Shown here: positions 28,475 through 36,930 of the stretch, piece by piece
How the letters are laid out: each line of letters opens with the position of its first letter
Numbering within the stretch: position 1 is the stretch's first letter
Source of the DNA: Synechococcus sp. CS-1332
GTDB lineage: Bacteria; Cyanobacteriota; Cyanobacteriia; PCC-6307; Cyanobiaceae
Length of the DNA stretch: 64,000 bases
Assembly: GCF_025127995.1 (NCBI RefSeq)
Contig: NZ_JAHLYP010000056.1
Coordinates: forward strand, 54,015-118,014
Direction: 5' to 3'
Position numbers and translations under genes: made by a program
Notes under the pieces: model-generated
Told to the model about the DNA's origin: nothing
Database searches by the model: none
What the model saw: only the letters and a program-made list of their open reading frames with translations

Positions 28475-29473
28475 TTATCGACGTGGGGCGTTGCCGGGCT
28501 GTGCCAGGGCGGCCAGCAGGAAGCCGTCCCGGAAGGCGTCGCCGGGGTCGGCCCCGCGCTTGAGGGCGGCCTCGACGTCGAGCAGGCGGCGCAACAGGGC
28601 CAGCAACTGCTCGGGGCTGCGGCCGCGGATCTGTTTGCGCATGACGTAGATCCGCTTGGGATTGCCGATCCCCGCCGCCTTGGCGATCACGGCCACGTCC
28701 TGCTCGCCGCTGCGCTCCAGCAGGCACACCCACAGCCAGCCCCGGATCTGACTGGCCAGGGCCGCCACGATACGCAGGGCGGGTTCGTTGGCCTCCAGCA
28801 GCGCTTCTGCCAGGGCGATCGCCTCGGCGGGGTGCTGGGCCAGCAGGGCATCCCCCACGGCCAGGCTGCTGGTGACCTGACCGTCGATCAAGGCAGCCAC
28901 CGCCTCGGCCGTGATTGGGCCCGCGGCGCTGCCGGCGTGGAGGGCCAGCTTCTCCAGCTCGCTGGCGAGCCGCAGGCCGTCGCTGCCAATCGCTTCGGCC
29001 AGGGCTTCGGCCGCCCCCGGGGCCAGGGCCAGGCCCCGGTCCCGGGCGGCGCTCTCCACCCGCTCGATCTGGCCGGCCCCGTCCCAGATGGGGGGCAGGG
29101 GGAAGGACCGCTCCTCCGCCACGGCCCGCAGTCGCTTGGTGGTGCGCAGCCGGGCGTCGGGCTTGCCCTCGCTCACCAGGAACAGGTGGCCATCGGCGGG
29201 GATCAGCTCGAGGGCGGCCTCCAGCTGGGCGGCCAGCTCCGCCGGACAGGCCTGGCAGAAGGGACTGCGCTGCACCACCACCACCCGGGCCCCGGCGCCG
29301 AAGGGGGCCGTGCGGGCCTCCTCCAGGGCTTGGGCCGCCTGGCCGGGATCGCCGCCATCGAGGCGGCTCAGATTGATCGTGGCCCAGGCCGGATCCACCA
29401 GGGCTTCGATCTGGGCCGCCAGGGCCCGCTGGCGGGCGGCTTCATCGTCGCCCCAGTAGAGGTGAATCGGCAT
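28475..29473 (-). CDS. holA: DNA polymerase III subunit delta
   Basis: 332 residues from the ATG at 29473. HolA is the clamp-opening subunit of the replicative clamp loader. The sequence begins with PIHLYWGDDEA, the usual delta N-terminus, has GAGARVVVVQ, LFLVSEGKPDARLRTTKRL in the catalytically inactive ATPase fold, and a helical C-terminal collar domain ending in LLDVEAALKRGADPGDAF. The start codon overlaps the stop of the Phd-PIN fusion gene in a TGATG junction. Confidence 0.9.
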   Translation of the reverse strand: MPIHLYWGDDEAARQRALAAQIEALVDPAWATINLSRLDGGDPGQAAQALEEARTAPFGAGARVVVVQRSPFCQACPAELAAQLEAALELIPADGHLFLVSEGKPDARLRTTKRLRAVAEERSFPLPPIWDGAGQIERVESAARDRGLALAPGAAEALAEAIGSDGLRLASELEKLALHAGSAAGPITAEAVAALIDGQVTSSLAVGDALLAQHPAEAIALAEALLEANEPALRIVAALASQIRGWLWVCLLERSGEQDVAVIAKAAGIGNPKRIYVMRKQIRGRSPEQLLALLRRLLDVEAALKRGADPGDAFRDGFLLAALAQPGNAPRR

Positions 29474-30129
29474 CAGGGCAGGGGTGGCGCAGGCAGGGGC
29501 AGGGCGGCGAGCAGGCGGAGGTCCCGGCTGATCATCGCCGTGGCGCCCCCCTGCAGGGCCGAGGCCAGCTCCAGAGCCACCTCGGGCGCCATCGCGCGCT
29601 GTAGGCGCGCCGCCGCCAGGGCGACCTGGGGCGTGAGACTCACCAGGGTCCAGGCCGCCGGGTCGCTGAACACCGCTTCGTAGCGGGCCGCAAGCGCTTC
29701 GTCCCCCAGGCGCAGGGGGCCTTCCATGAGCGTCATCAAGGTGGCCATGCTGAGCACGCCCCGCCAGCGGCCGGCCGCGATCGAGGCGATCAGGGGCTCC
29801 GAGTGGCGGCTGGAGGCGTCGCCGCGCAGATAAGGGATCAGCACCGTGGCGTCGACGGCCACAGCCGAGCCGAGGGTCAGGTTGGCGGCGCTGTCCAGGG
29901 GCTGGATCGGCGAAGGTTGGCTCGGCGGGAGCGGGTCCGTCCAGCAGGCGCGGCCGCTGCCCTTGAGGGCGATCAGGGCCTGTCGCTGGGGACGGTGGCG
30001 CCGCCAGAGCGGCACCAGGGCCGCCACCGGGTGGCCGTGGCGCGAGATCAGGGTCTCCTCGCCCCCATGGGCCCGATCGAGCAGCTCGGGGAAGCGCTTC
30101 CTGGCCTCGAGGACGCCGAGGGTGTCCAT
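29473..30129 (-). CDS. Phd/YefM-like antitoxin fused to a PIN-like domain
   Basis: 218 residues from the ATG at 30129. Residues 1-60 fit the Phd/YefM antitoxin fold: LGVLEARKRFPELLDRAHGGEETLISRHGHPVAALVPL. A Pro/Ser-rich linker (about 65-82) leads to a PIN-like domain, residues 88-210, starting with the acidic strand AVDATVLIPYLRG (D93). E136 (TLMEGPLR) and D203 (SRDLRLL) are candidates for two other acidic positions, but the canonical third Asp (usually DALHLA) aligns with V184 in PEVALELAS. The PIN part would be a VapC-like RNase if active. A perfect palindrome with two TGTACA sites lies 25 bases upstream of the start, and the stop overlaps the holA start. Confidence 0.78.
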   Translation of the reverse strand: MDTLGVLEARKRFPELLDRAHGGEETLISRHGHPVAALVPLWRRHRPQRQALIALKGSGRACWTDPLPPSQPSPIQPLDSAANLTLGSAVAVDATVLIPYLRGDASSRHSEPLIASIAAGRWRGVLSMATLMTLMEGPLRLGDEALAARYEAVFSDPAAWTLVSLTPQVALAAARLQRAMAPEVALELASALQGGATAMISRDLRLLAALPLPAPPLP

Positions 30130-30153
30130 GGTGTTTGCGGCCGAAATCAAGTT

Positions 30154-30170
30154 CTGTACACAATGTACAG
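30154..30170. promoter_or_regulatory. Palindromic operator, CTGTACA-caa-TGTACAG
   Basis: A perfect 7-base inverted repeat with a three-base spacer, 25 bases before the Phd-PIN start codon. Each arm contains the hexamer TGTACA, the core reported for YefM operators. It lies between the divergent Phd-PIN and cobH starts, so it may autoregulate the fusion gene and could affect cobH. Spacing of the two GTAC cores is five bases, one more than the cyanobacterial LexA box. Confidence 0.65.
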
Positions 30171-30253
30171 GCCTCAAATGGGCCTGTAAGGACACCACCT
30201 CTTGCCAGGGTGCGGCGTCCCGTAGCCTCCCCGCATCCCCTCCGGGTACCCAC

Positions 30254-30931
30254 ATGGCGAGCCAGGCGAGCAACAGCGTCGAGGCCTCGCTGGATCACCC
30301 GATCTTCCAGGAGAGCGTGCGGCGCATCCGGGCCTGGCTGGGCTCGACAGGGCTGGAGGGGGTGGAGCAGGAGGTTCTGGAGCGCCTGGTGCACAGCAGC
30401 GGCGACCTGGGCCTGGCGCCGGATCTGCGCCTCGGCCCCGGGGCTTGCGCCGCCGGCCTCAAAGCCCTGGCGGCCGGCGCGCCGATCCTCACCGACACGG
30501 CGATGGCCGCGGCGGCCGTGGCCCCCATGGCCCGGCGCACCTTCGACAATCCGGTGCATTCGGTGCTGACCTGGGCGCCGGCCGTGGCTCCCGCCGGTGG
30601 CACCCGGGCGGCGGCGGGCATGGAGCGGGCGCTGCTGGAGCACCCGGGGGCGGTGGTGCTGGTGGGCAGTGCCCCCACGGCCCTGGAGCGTCTGCTGGAG
30701 CTGGTCGAGGCCGGAACCATCGTCGCCCCGGCCCTGGTGATCGGCATGCCGGTGGGGTTCGTGGGGGTGGCCGAGAGCAAGCGCCATCTGGCCGCCAGCG
30801 CCCTCCCCCAGATCCGGCTGGAGGGCAGCAAGGGCGGTGCCGGCCTGGTGGGCGCCGCCGCCAATGCCTTGTTGCGCCGGGCCTGGCTGGATCAGGCGGC
30901 CCAGGATCAGGCGGCTCTCGATCCCCCCTGA
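30254..30931 (+). CDS. cobH: Precorrin-8X methylmutase
   Basis: 225 residues from the ATG at 30254. CobH/CbiC moves the C11 methyl group to C12 to form hydrogenobyrinate (or cobyrinate) in cobalamin or pseudocobalamin synthesis. The family core is [45 protein letters not shown] and [10 protein letters not shown]. No cobalamin riboswitch is visible in the 124-base gap shared with the Phd-PIN gene. The 3' end overlaps the 3' end of converging mutS by 25 bases. Confidence 0.94.
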   Translation: MASQASNSVEASLDHPIFQESVRRIRAWLGSTGLEGVEQEVLERLVHSSGDLGLAPDLRLGPGACAAGLKALAAGAPILTDTAMAAAAVAPMARRTFDNPVHSVLTWAPAVAPAGGTRAAAGMERALLEHPGAVVLVGSAPTALERLLELVEAGTIVAPALVIGMPVGFVGVAESKRHLAASALPQIRLEGSKGGAGLVGAAANALLRRAWLDQAAQDQAALDPP

Positions 30932-33663
30932 AGACCCACCGCCACATGGCTGTTGGCCTCGATGCGGCCCAGCACCTGGCGGGCCCGCAGCACCACCGAG
31001 GCGGGCACCCCGGCGAGCCGGGCCGCTTCGATGCCGTAGCTGCGGCTGGCACCGCCCCGGCAGACCCGGTGCAGGAAGACCAGGTCGTTGCCGGTTTCCT
31101 CCACCAGGACCTGGGCATTGCCCACGTTGGGCAGCAGCTCGGCGAGCTCGTTGAGCTCGTGGTAATGGGTGGCGAAGATGGTGCGTGCGCCGATGCCGTC
31201 GGCCAGGTGCTCGGCGACGGCCCAGGCGATCGAGAGGCCGTCGAAGGTGGCCGTGCCCCGGCCGATCTCATCGAGCAGCACCAGGGACCGGGGGCTGGCG
31301 TGGTGAAGGATGTTGGCCGTTTCGGCCATCTCCACCATGAAGGTGGACTGGCCGCTGGCCAGGTCGTCCACGGCTCCCACTCGGGTGAAGATGCGGTCGG
31401 CGATGCCGAGCCGGGCGGAGCGTGCCGGGATCCAGCTGCCGATCTGGGCCATCAGCTGCAGCAGTCCGCTCTGGCGCAGATAGCAGCTCTTGCCGCTGGC
31501 ATTCGGCCCGGTGAGCACGATCAGATCCGGTGCCGGGTCGCCCAGTTGCAGGTCGTTGGGGGTGAAGGACGCGTCGACCAGCAGCTGCTCCACCACCGGA
31601 TGCCGCCCCGCCTCGATCACGAGCTCGCGCCCCTGGCTGAGCTCGGGCCGGCAGTAGCCGCCGGTGGCCGCCACCTCCGCCAGGGAGGCCAGGGCATCGA
31701 GTTCCGCCACCCGCCGGGCGGCCGCCCGCACGGGCTCTGCCGCTTCCCCAACGCTGCGGCGCAGCTCGCAGAACAGGTCGTACTCCCGCTGGCAGGTGCG
31801 GGCGCGCAGCTGCAGGATCCGGCCTTCGCGGCCCTTGAGCTCGGGGGTGACGAAGCGTTCTTCGTTGGCCAGGGTCTGGCGGCGGATCCAGTGCTCTGGC
31901 ACCGCGGCGGCCCGGGCCCGGCTCACGGCCAGGAAGTAGCCGAAGCTGCGGTGGTACTGGAGGCGCAGGTTGGGGTTGCCGCTGGCCCGCCGTTCGATCG
32001 CCTCCTGCCGGGAGAGCCAGGCCTCCTGGTCGTCGAGCTGGTTGCGCAGGCCGTCGAGCACCGGGTCGACGCCGTCATGGAGCAGGCCGCCCTCGCTCAG
32101 CGACAGGGGCGGCATCTCCACCAGGTGGTGGCGCACCTGCTCGGCCAGGACGGCCAGCTCGGGCCAGGGACCCTTGAGGGCCGCCAGGGGGCCGCTGCGG
32201 CAGGAGGCCACTAGGGCCGCCAGGCGGGGCAGGCGCTCGAGGCCATCGGCGAGGGCCACCAGGTCGCGGGCGGAGGCACTGCCGGCGCCGGCCCGGCCCG
32301 CCAGGCGCTCCAGATCTCCCATGGGCCGCAGCAGCCGGCGCAGACCCAGCCGCAGGGGCCGCTGCTCCACCAGCTCGCTTACCGCCTCCTGGCGCTCCAG
32401 GATCGCCGGCAGGTCCACCAGGGGGGCTTCGATCCAGCGCCGCAGGCAGCGGCCGCCCATGGCGGTGGCGGTGCGGTCGAGGGCCCAGAGCAGGGAGCCC
32501 TGCAGGGAGCCGCCCAGCTGGGTGCGGGTGAGTTCCAGGTTGCGGCGGGTCTGGGCGTCGAGCACCAGCTGGTCGCCGGCGTGCCAGAGCCGGGGCCTCT
32601 CCAGGGGGATCGCGGTGCCGGCCACCTCCGCCGATGGAGACGGATCAGCTACCGGTTGGGTCGTGTCCAGGTAGGCCAGCAGGCCCCCGGCGGCCCGCAG
32701 CGCCAGGGGCGCTTCCCCCAGCCCCAGGCCATCGAGGCTGGCCAGTCGGAAACGGCGGCGCAGCAGGGCGGCGGCTTCGGTGGTTTCAAAGGGGGTGCGG
32801 GCCAGGGGGGTGAGCCGCAAACCCTCAGGGCACCAGGGGCGCGCCTCCCCCTGGCCGGGCCAGACCACCTCGGCCGGCTCCAGCTGCAGCAGCTCCTGGT
32901 GCAGGCTGCCGCTGCCGTCCCGTTCGGTCAGCCGGAACTCACCGGTGCTGACATCGGCGACGGCCAGGCCCCAGCGGCCGGCGTGGCTGCCGTCCCCGTC
33001 GAGCACCACGGCGCAGAGCCAGTTGTTGCGGCGGGCCGCCAGCATCCCCTCCTCCAGCACCGTGCCGGGGGTCAGCACCCGGGTGATGCCCCGGCGCAGC
33101 AGGGCCCCCTTGGCGGGGGTGGCCTCCAGCTGGTCGCACAGCGCCACGCTGAGGCCGCGGCGCACCAGGTCGGCGCAGTAGCGCTCGGCAGCGTGGTGGG
33201 GGATGCCCGCCATCGGCACCCGGCCCAGGGCCTTGCCGGCGTCCTTGCCCGTGAGGGTGAGCTCCAGCAGGCGCGAGAGCAGGATCGCGTCCTCGAAGAA
33301 GAATTCGAAGAAGTCGCCGAGGCGGTAGAGCAACACCCGATCCGGATGGGCCGCCTTCAGCTCCACGTAGTGGCGCAGCACCGGGGTGAGCGCCGCCGGG
33401 TCCACCAGGGAATGGTGGTGCCAGCGGGGCAGGTCGTCCTCAGGCTCCGGGCTGCCGCCCTTGGCGGGCTCCGGTTCCGGCTTCGGGGTCGCCGGCCGCC
33501 GCCGAGCCCGGGGCCGGGCGCTGGCATCGGCGAGCAGGGTCTGGTCATCCAAGCCACCTTCGCCCTCGCCTTCGGGCGCCGGAGCCACGTCACCCCCGAA
33601 CAGGTCGCCCTGCAGTCCGGAGTCGTCCGCGAGCGGGAGCTGCTGCTGCACTTCCCTGGCCAT
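30907..33663 (-). CDS. mutS: DNA mismatch repair protein MutS
   Basis: 918 residues from the ATG at 33663. The mismatch-binding domain has [16 protein letters not shown], a variant of the usual GDFYE-type Phe-x-Glu site. The clamp and lever domains follow, then the ATPase with [29 protein letters not shown] and FATHYHEL. An extra N-terminal 100 residues are charged and Pro-rich and contain QGDLF at residues 18-22, which resembles a sliding-clamp-binding pentapeptide. A C-terminal helix-turn-helix region ([14 protein letters not shown]) completes the protein. No mutL is in the window. Confidence 0.95.
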   Translation of the reverse strand: MAREVQQQLPLADDSGLQGDLFGGDVAPAPEGEGEGGLDDQTLLADASARPRARRRPATPKPEPEPAKGGSPEPEDDLPRWHHHSLVDPAALTPVLRHYVELKAAHPDRVLLYRLGDFFEFFFEDAILLSRLLELTLTGKDAGKALGRVPMAGIPHHAAERYCADLVRRGLSVALCDQLEATPAKGALLRRGITRVLTPGTVLEEGMLAARRNNWLCAVVLDGDGSHAGRWGLAVADVSTGEFRLTERDGSGSLHQELLQLEPAEVVWPGQGEARPWCPEGLRLTPLARTPFETTEAAALLRRRFRLASLDGLGLGEAPLALRAAGGLLAYLDTTQPVADPSPSAEVAGTAIPLERPRLWHAGDQLVLDAQTRRNLELTRTQLGGSLQGSLLWALDRTATAMGGRCLRRWIEAPLVDLPAILERQEAVSELVEQRPLRLGLRRLLRPMGDLERLAGRAGAGSASARDLVALADGLERLPRLAALVASCRSGPLAALKGPWPELAVLAEQVRHHLVEMPPLSLSEGGLLHDGVDPVLDGLRNQLDDQEAWLSRQEAIERRASGNPNLRLQYHRSFGYFLAVSRARAAAVPEHWIRRQTLANEERFVTPELKGREGRILQLRARTCQREYDLFCELRRSVGEAAEPVRAAARRVAELDALASLAEVAATGGYCRPELSQGRELVIEAGRHPVVEQLLVDASFTPNDLQLGDPAPDLIVLTGPNASGKSCYLRQSGLLQLMAQIGSWIPARSARLGIADRIFTRVGAVDDLASGQSTFMVEMAETANILHHASPRSLVLLDEIGRGTATFDGLSIAWAVAEHLADGIGARTIFATHYHELNELAELLPNVGNAQVLVEETGNDLVFLHRVCRGGASRSYGIEAARLAGVPASVVLRARQVLGRIEANSHVAVGLQGGSRAA

Positions 33664-33794
33664 GGGCCCGCCGCCTGGAGCGCCCCGATCGTAGGGGGCC
33701 TGCCAGGGAGATCCCCCTGGAGACGCCCCGACGCTGGCGGAGGAGGCCCTGATGCTGCTCAACTGGGTCGTGAGCTTCTGCGTGGTCTGATCCC

Positions 33795-34283
33795 TTGACG
33801 GTTTTCGAAGGCCGCTTCACCGATGTCGCCGATCTGCGGATCGGCCTGGTGATCGCCCGCTTCAACGATCTGGTGACCGGCAAGCTGCTGAGCGGCTGCC
33901 TCGATTCCCTTTCCCGCCATGGCATTGATGTGAGCCCCGGGAGCAGCCAGCTCGACGTGGCCTGGGTGCCGGGCAGTTTCGAGATCCCCCTTGTGGCCCA
34001 GCGGCTGGCCGCCAGCGGCCGCTACCAGGTGGTGATCACCCTGGGGGCGGTGATCCGCGGCGACACGCCCCACTTCGACGTGGTTGTGGCCGAGGTGAGT
34101 AAGGGCGTGGCCGCCGTGGCCCGCGACACCGGTGTTCCGGTGATCTTCGGGGTGCTCACCACCGACACCCTGCAACAGGCCCTGGAGCGGGCCGGCATCA
34201 AGAGCAACCTGGGCTGGAGCTACGGCCTCCAGGCCCTGGAGATGGGCAGCCTGATGGCGGCCCTGCCCAAGCAACAGCCATGA
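33795..34283 (+). CDS. ribH: 6,7-dimethyl-8-ribityllumazine synthase
   Basis: 162 residues from the TTG at 33795. RibH condenses the ribityl pyrimidine with dihydroxybutanone phosphate to form lumazine, the riboflavin precursor. Hallmarks are [10 protein letters not shown], the [15 protein letters not shown] loop, [13 protein letters not shown] and the catalytic His in that segment, and [19 protein letters not shown]. It diverges from mutS. Its stop overlaps the rfbA start by four bases (ATGA), so a vitamin gene and a sugar-nucleotide gene are on one transcript here. Confidence 0.95.
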   Translation: MTVFEGRFTDVADLRIGLVIARFNDLVTGKLLSGCLDSLSRHGIDVSPGSSQLDVAWVPGSFEIPLVAQRLAASGRYQVVITLGAVIRGDTPHFDVVVAEVSKGVAAVARDTGVPVIFGVLTTDTLQQALERAGIKSNLGWSYGLQALEMGSLMAALPKQQP

Positions 34284-35188
34284 ACCGCAAGGGACTCATC
34301 CTGGCGGGGGGCAGCGGCACGCGCCTGGCCCCCCTCACCACCGCCGTCAGCAAGCAGCTGGTGCCGGTGTATGACAAGCCGATGGTCTACTACCCGCTCA
34401 GCACGTTGATGCTGGCGGGCATCCGCGAGGTGCTGGTGATCACCACCCCCACCGACCAGCCCGCCTTCGAGCGCTTGCTGGGGGACGGCTCGGCCTGGGG
34501 CATGGTGATCCGCTACGCGGTTCAGCCCAGCCCCGACGGCCTGGCCCAGGCGTTCCTGATCGGTGCCGATTTCCTCGCTGGCGCCCCGGCGGCCCTGGTT
34601 CTGGGCGACAACCTGTTCCATGGCCACGACCTGATCCCCCAGCTGCAGGGGGCTAACGGCGAGTGGCCGGGGGCGACGGTGTTTGCCTACCCGGTGAGCG
34701 ACCCGGAGCGCTACGGGGTGGTGGAGTTCAGCGGCGAGGGCCGGGTGCTGAGCATCGAGGAGAAGCCAGCCCAGCCGCGCAGCCGCTACGCCGTGACGGG
34801 CCTGTACTTCTACGACCACACGGTGGTGGAGCGGGCCCGCCAGGTGCGCCCGTCGCCGCGGGGCGAACTGGAGATCACCGACCTCAACCAGCTCTACCTC
34901 GATGAGGGCCTGCTGCGGGTGGAGCTGATGGGTCGCGGCATGGCCTGGCTGGACACCGGCACCCCCGATTCCCTGCACGAGGCCGCCAGCTACATCCGCA
35001 CCCTGGAAAAACGCCAGGGCCTCAAGGTGGGCTGCCCCGAGGAGGTGGCCTGGCGCCTGGGCTGGATCGACCACGGCCAGCTGGAGCGCCTGGCCCTGCC
35101 CTTGAAGAAATCCGGCTACGGCGACTACCTGCTGCGCCTGCTGCAGGAGGCCGCCAGCGACCACCTGGCCCTGGAGCCCCAGCGATGA
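34280..35188 (+). CDS. rfbA: Glucose-1-phosphate thymidylyltransferase
   Basis: 302 residues. RfbA activates glucose-1-phosphate with dTTP, the first step to dTDP-L-rhamnose. It has [62 protein letters not shown] and the [11 protein letters not shown] signature. It overlaps ribH before it and rfbC after it by four bases each (ATGA). rfbB and rfbD are not in the window. Confidence 0.96.
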   Translation: MNRKGLILAGGSGTRLAPLTTAVSKQLVPVYDKPMVYYPLSTLMLAGIREVLVITTPTDQPAFERLLGDGSAWGMVIRYAVQPSPDGLAQAFLIGADFLAGAPAALVLGDNLFHGHDLIPQLQGANGEWPGATVFAYPVSDPERYGVVEFSGEGRVLSIEEKPAQPRSRYAVTGLYFYDHTVVERARQVRPSPRGELEITDLNQLYLDEGLLRVELMGRGMAWLDTGTPDSLHEAASYIRTLEKRQGLKVGCPEEVAWRLGWIDHGQLERLALPLKKSGYGDYLLRLLQEAASDHLALEPQR

Positions 35189-35784
35189 ACGTGCAGTTCC
35201 TGCCCATCGAAGGCCCCCTGCTGCTCACCCCGGCGGTGTACGCCGATGAGCGCGGCTGGTTCAGCGAGAGCTGGAACCGGCGCCGCTTCGCCGATGCCCT
35301 CGGAAAGGCGGACGCCGACGCCCCGGAGTTCGTGCAGGACAACCACTCCCGCTCCCTGCAGGGGGTGTTGCGGGGCCTGCATTTCCAGCGGCAGCCTCAC
35401 GCCCAGGGCAAGCTCGTGCGCTGCACGCTCGGGGAGGTGTTCGATGTGGCCGTCGACCTGCGCCAGGACTCCGCCACCCTGGGCCACTGGGTGGGCGAGC
35501 GGCTCAGCGCCGAGAACCAGCACCAGTTGTGGGTGCCGGTGGGCTTCGCCCATGGCTTCCTCACCCTCAGCGCGGTGGCCGAGGTGCAGTACAAGACCGC
35601 CGGCTACTGGAGCCGGGAGTGCGAGCGCTCCCTGGCCTGGAACGACCCGGCGATCGGCATCGACTGGCCCCTGGGGGAGCTGCCGGACCCGCACCAACCC
35701 CTGCTGGCCCCCAAGGACGCCGCCGCCCCCAGCCTCGGGGCCCTGGCGGCGGCCGGGGATCTGTTCGCGCCCGACAACGTGTGA
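35185..35784 (+). CDS. rfbC: dTDP-4-dehydrorhamnose 3,5-epimerase
   Basis: 199 residues. RfbC inverts C3 and C5 of dTDP-4-keto-6-deoxyglucose. The cupin core has [32 protein letters not shown], with the catalytic His in GLHFQ, and later the [14 protein letters not shown] and [10 protein letters not shown] segments. Start overlaps the rfbA stop. The last 20 residues form an Ala-rich tail. psbZ follows after 85 bases in the same direction. Confidence 0.96.
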   Translation: MNVQFLPIEGPLLLTPAVYADERGWFSESWNRRRFADALGKADADAPEFVQDNHSRSLQGVLRGLHFQRQPHAQGKLVRCTLGEVFDVAVDLRQDSATLGHWVGERLSAENQHQLWVPVGFAHGFLTLSAVAEVQYKTAGYWSRECERSLAWNDPAIGIDWPLGELPDPHQPLLAPKDAAAPSLGALAAAGDLFAPDNV

Positions 35785-35869
35785 CGGATGGCTCCGGCGA
35801 CGGGCCGGGTCCCGCTCTGCATGGCAGGATCACCCACGCTGCCGATCCGGCCTCGAGCCTTCCTGCCCC

Positions 35870-36058
35870 ATGCAGATCCTCAATACCCTCACCGTTCTGG
35901 CCCTGGTGGTGATGTCCTTCGCCCTGATCGTGGCGGTGCCGGTGCTGTACGCGAGCACCGAGGACAGCGGCCGCTCCAACCGCCTGATCCTGATCGGCGG
36001 TGCCGCCTGGGTGGCCCTGGTGCTGGTGAACTGGGGCATGAGCCTGCTGGTGGTCTGA
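35870..36058 (+). CDS. psbZ: Photosystem II core subunit PsbZ
   Basis: 62 residues, two membrane helices: [29 protein letters not shown] and [24 protein letters not shown]. This is the standard PsbZ (Ycf9) sequence and length; it sits at the PSII periphery near CP43 and affects supercomplex and quenching stability. It lies between rfbC and the ABC permease gene of the polysaccharide island. Confidence 0.95.
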   Translation: MQILNTLTVLALVVMSFALIVAVPVLYASTEDSGRSNRLILIGGAAWVALVLVNWGMSLLVV

Positions 36059-36111
36059 GGTCGACAGGGTGGCGGCATGACAGCCTGCCCAGACCGCCCT
36101 AGCCTCGCTGT

Positions 36112-36930
36112 ATGAGCGTCACTCGCATTCAGCCCAAGCGTCGCTTTTCATTCTTTGAGTGGAAGGAGATCTTTGAGTATCGCGATCTCCTGTATTTCTT
36201 GTCTCTGCGCGACATCAAGCTGCGTTACAAGCAGACGAGTCTGGGTGTGGTCTGGGTGATCCTGCAGCCGCTGGTGCCGGCCATTATCTTCGCCGTGCTG
36301 TTCGGCAACTTCGCCCGTCTTCCCAGTGATGGGCAGCCATATCTGCTAGTGGTTTTCACCGGTTTGGTCCCTTGGAGTCTTTTCAATAACATTGTCGGTC
36401 GTGCAGGTGTCAGCCTAGTTGGCAACGCCAACCTCATGTCCAAAATCTACTTTCCAAGAATCATCATTCCTTTAGCGGCTATTTCCTCGGTGGTGGTTGA
36501 TTGCATGGTTGGGATGGTTGTACTAGCAGTTCTTATGGCCATTTTTGGTACCGTAATTGGCTGGCACCTGCTTTTTGCCCCATTATTCATTCTTTCAGCA
36601 TTTATGATGGGCCTAGGAGTCACGCTGGTTGTATCTTCCCTGAACGTCTATAGCCGTGATTTTGGATATGCCGTTCCTTTCGTTTTGCAAGCATGGAACT
36701 ACTTGACTCCTGTGGTGTATTCTTCGGAGTTGATTCCAAAGAGATGGATCTTTTTGTATTCGCTTAACCCTACGGTTGGGCTTGTGGAAGGTTTTCGTTG
36801 GTCAATTTTGGGAACTCAATCCTTGAACTCTACTATGTTGGTCAGTATGATCGTAGGTGTTGGAGTCTCTCTAGCTAGTGGCATGATGGTGTTTCAAAGA
36901 ATTGAAAGAGGATTCGCGGATATTGTATGA
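36112..36930 (+). CDS. wzm: Polysaccharide ABC exporter, permease subunit
   Basis: 272 residues with six predicted membrane helices, ABC2-type. The N-terminal amphipathic segment YRDLLYFLSLRDIKLRYKQTSLGVVWVILQPL is the Wzm/TagG signature. It exports a lipid-linked polysaccharide across the inner membrane with the ATPase encoded next. The first 230 or so bases are GC-rich like the backbone (39 G+C in 36241-36300), then composition falls (29 in 36361-36420). The stop overlaps the wzt start (ATGA). Confidence 0.92.
   Translation: MSVTRIQPKRRFSFFEWKEIFEYRDLLYFLSLRDIKLRYKQTSLGVVWVILQPLVPAIIFAVLFGNFARLPSDGQPYLLVVFTGLVPWSLFNNIVGRAGVSLVGNANLMSKIYFPRIIIPLAAISSVVVDCMVGMVVLAVLMAIFGTVIGWHLLFAPLFILSAFMMGLGVTLVVSSLNVYSRDFGYAVPFVLQAWNYLTPVVYSSELIPKRWIFLYSLNPTVGLVEGFRWSILGTQSLNSTMLVSMIVGVGVSLASGMMVFQRIERGFADIV

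Noticed and set aside
30154..30170. LexA (SOS) box or NtcA site
   Set aside because: GTAC cores are separated by five bases, not four as in the cyanobacterial LexA box, and GTA to TAC is seven, not eight as in the NtcA site.
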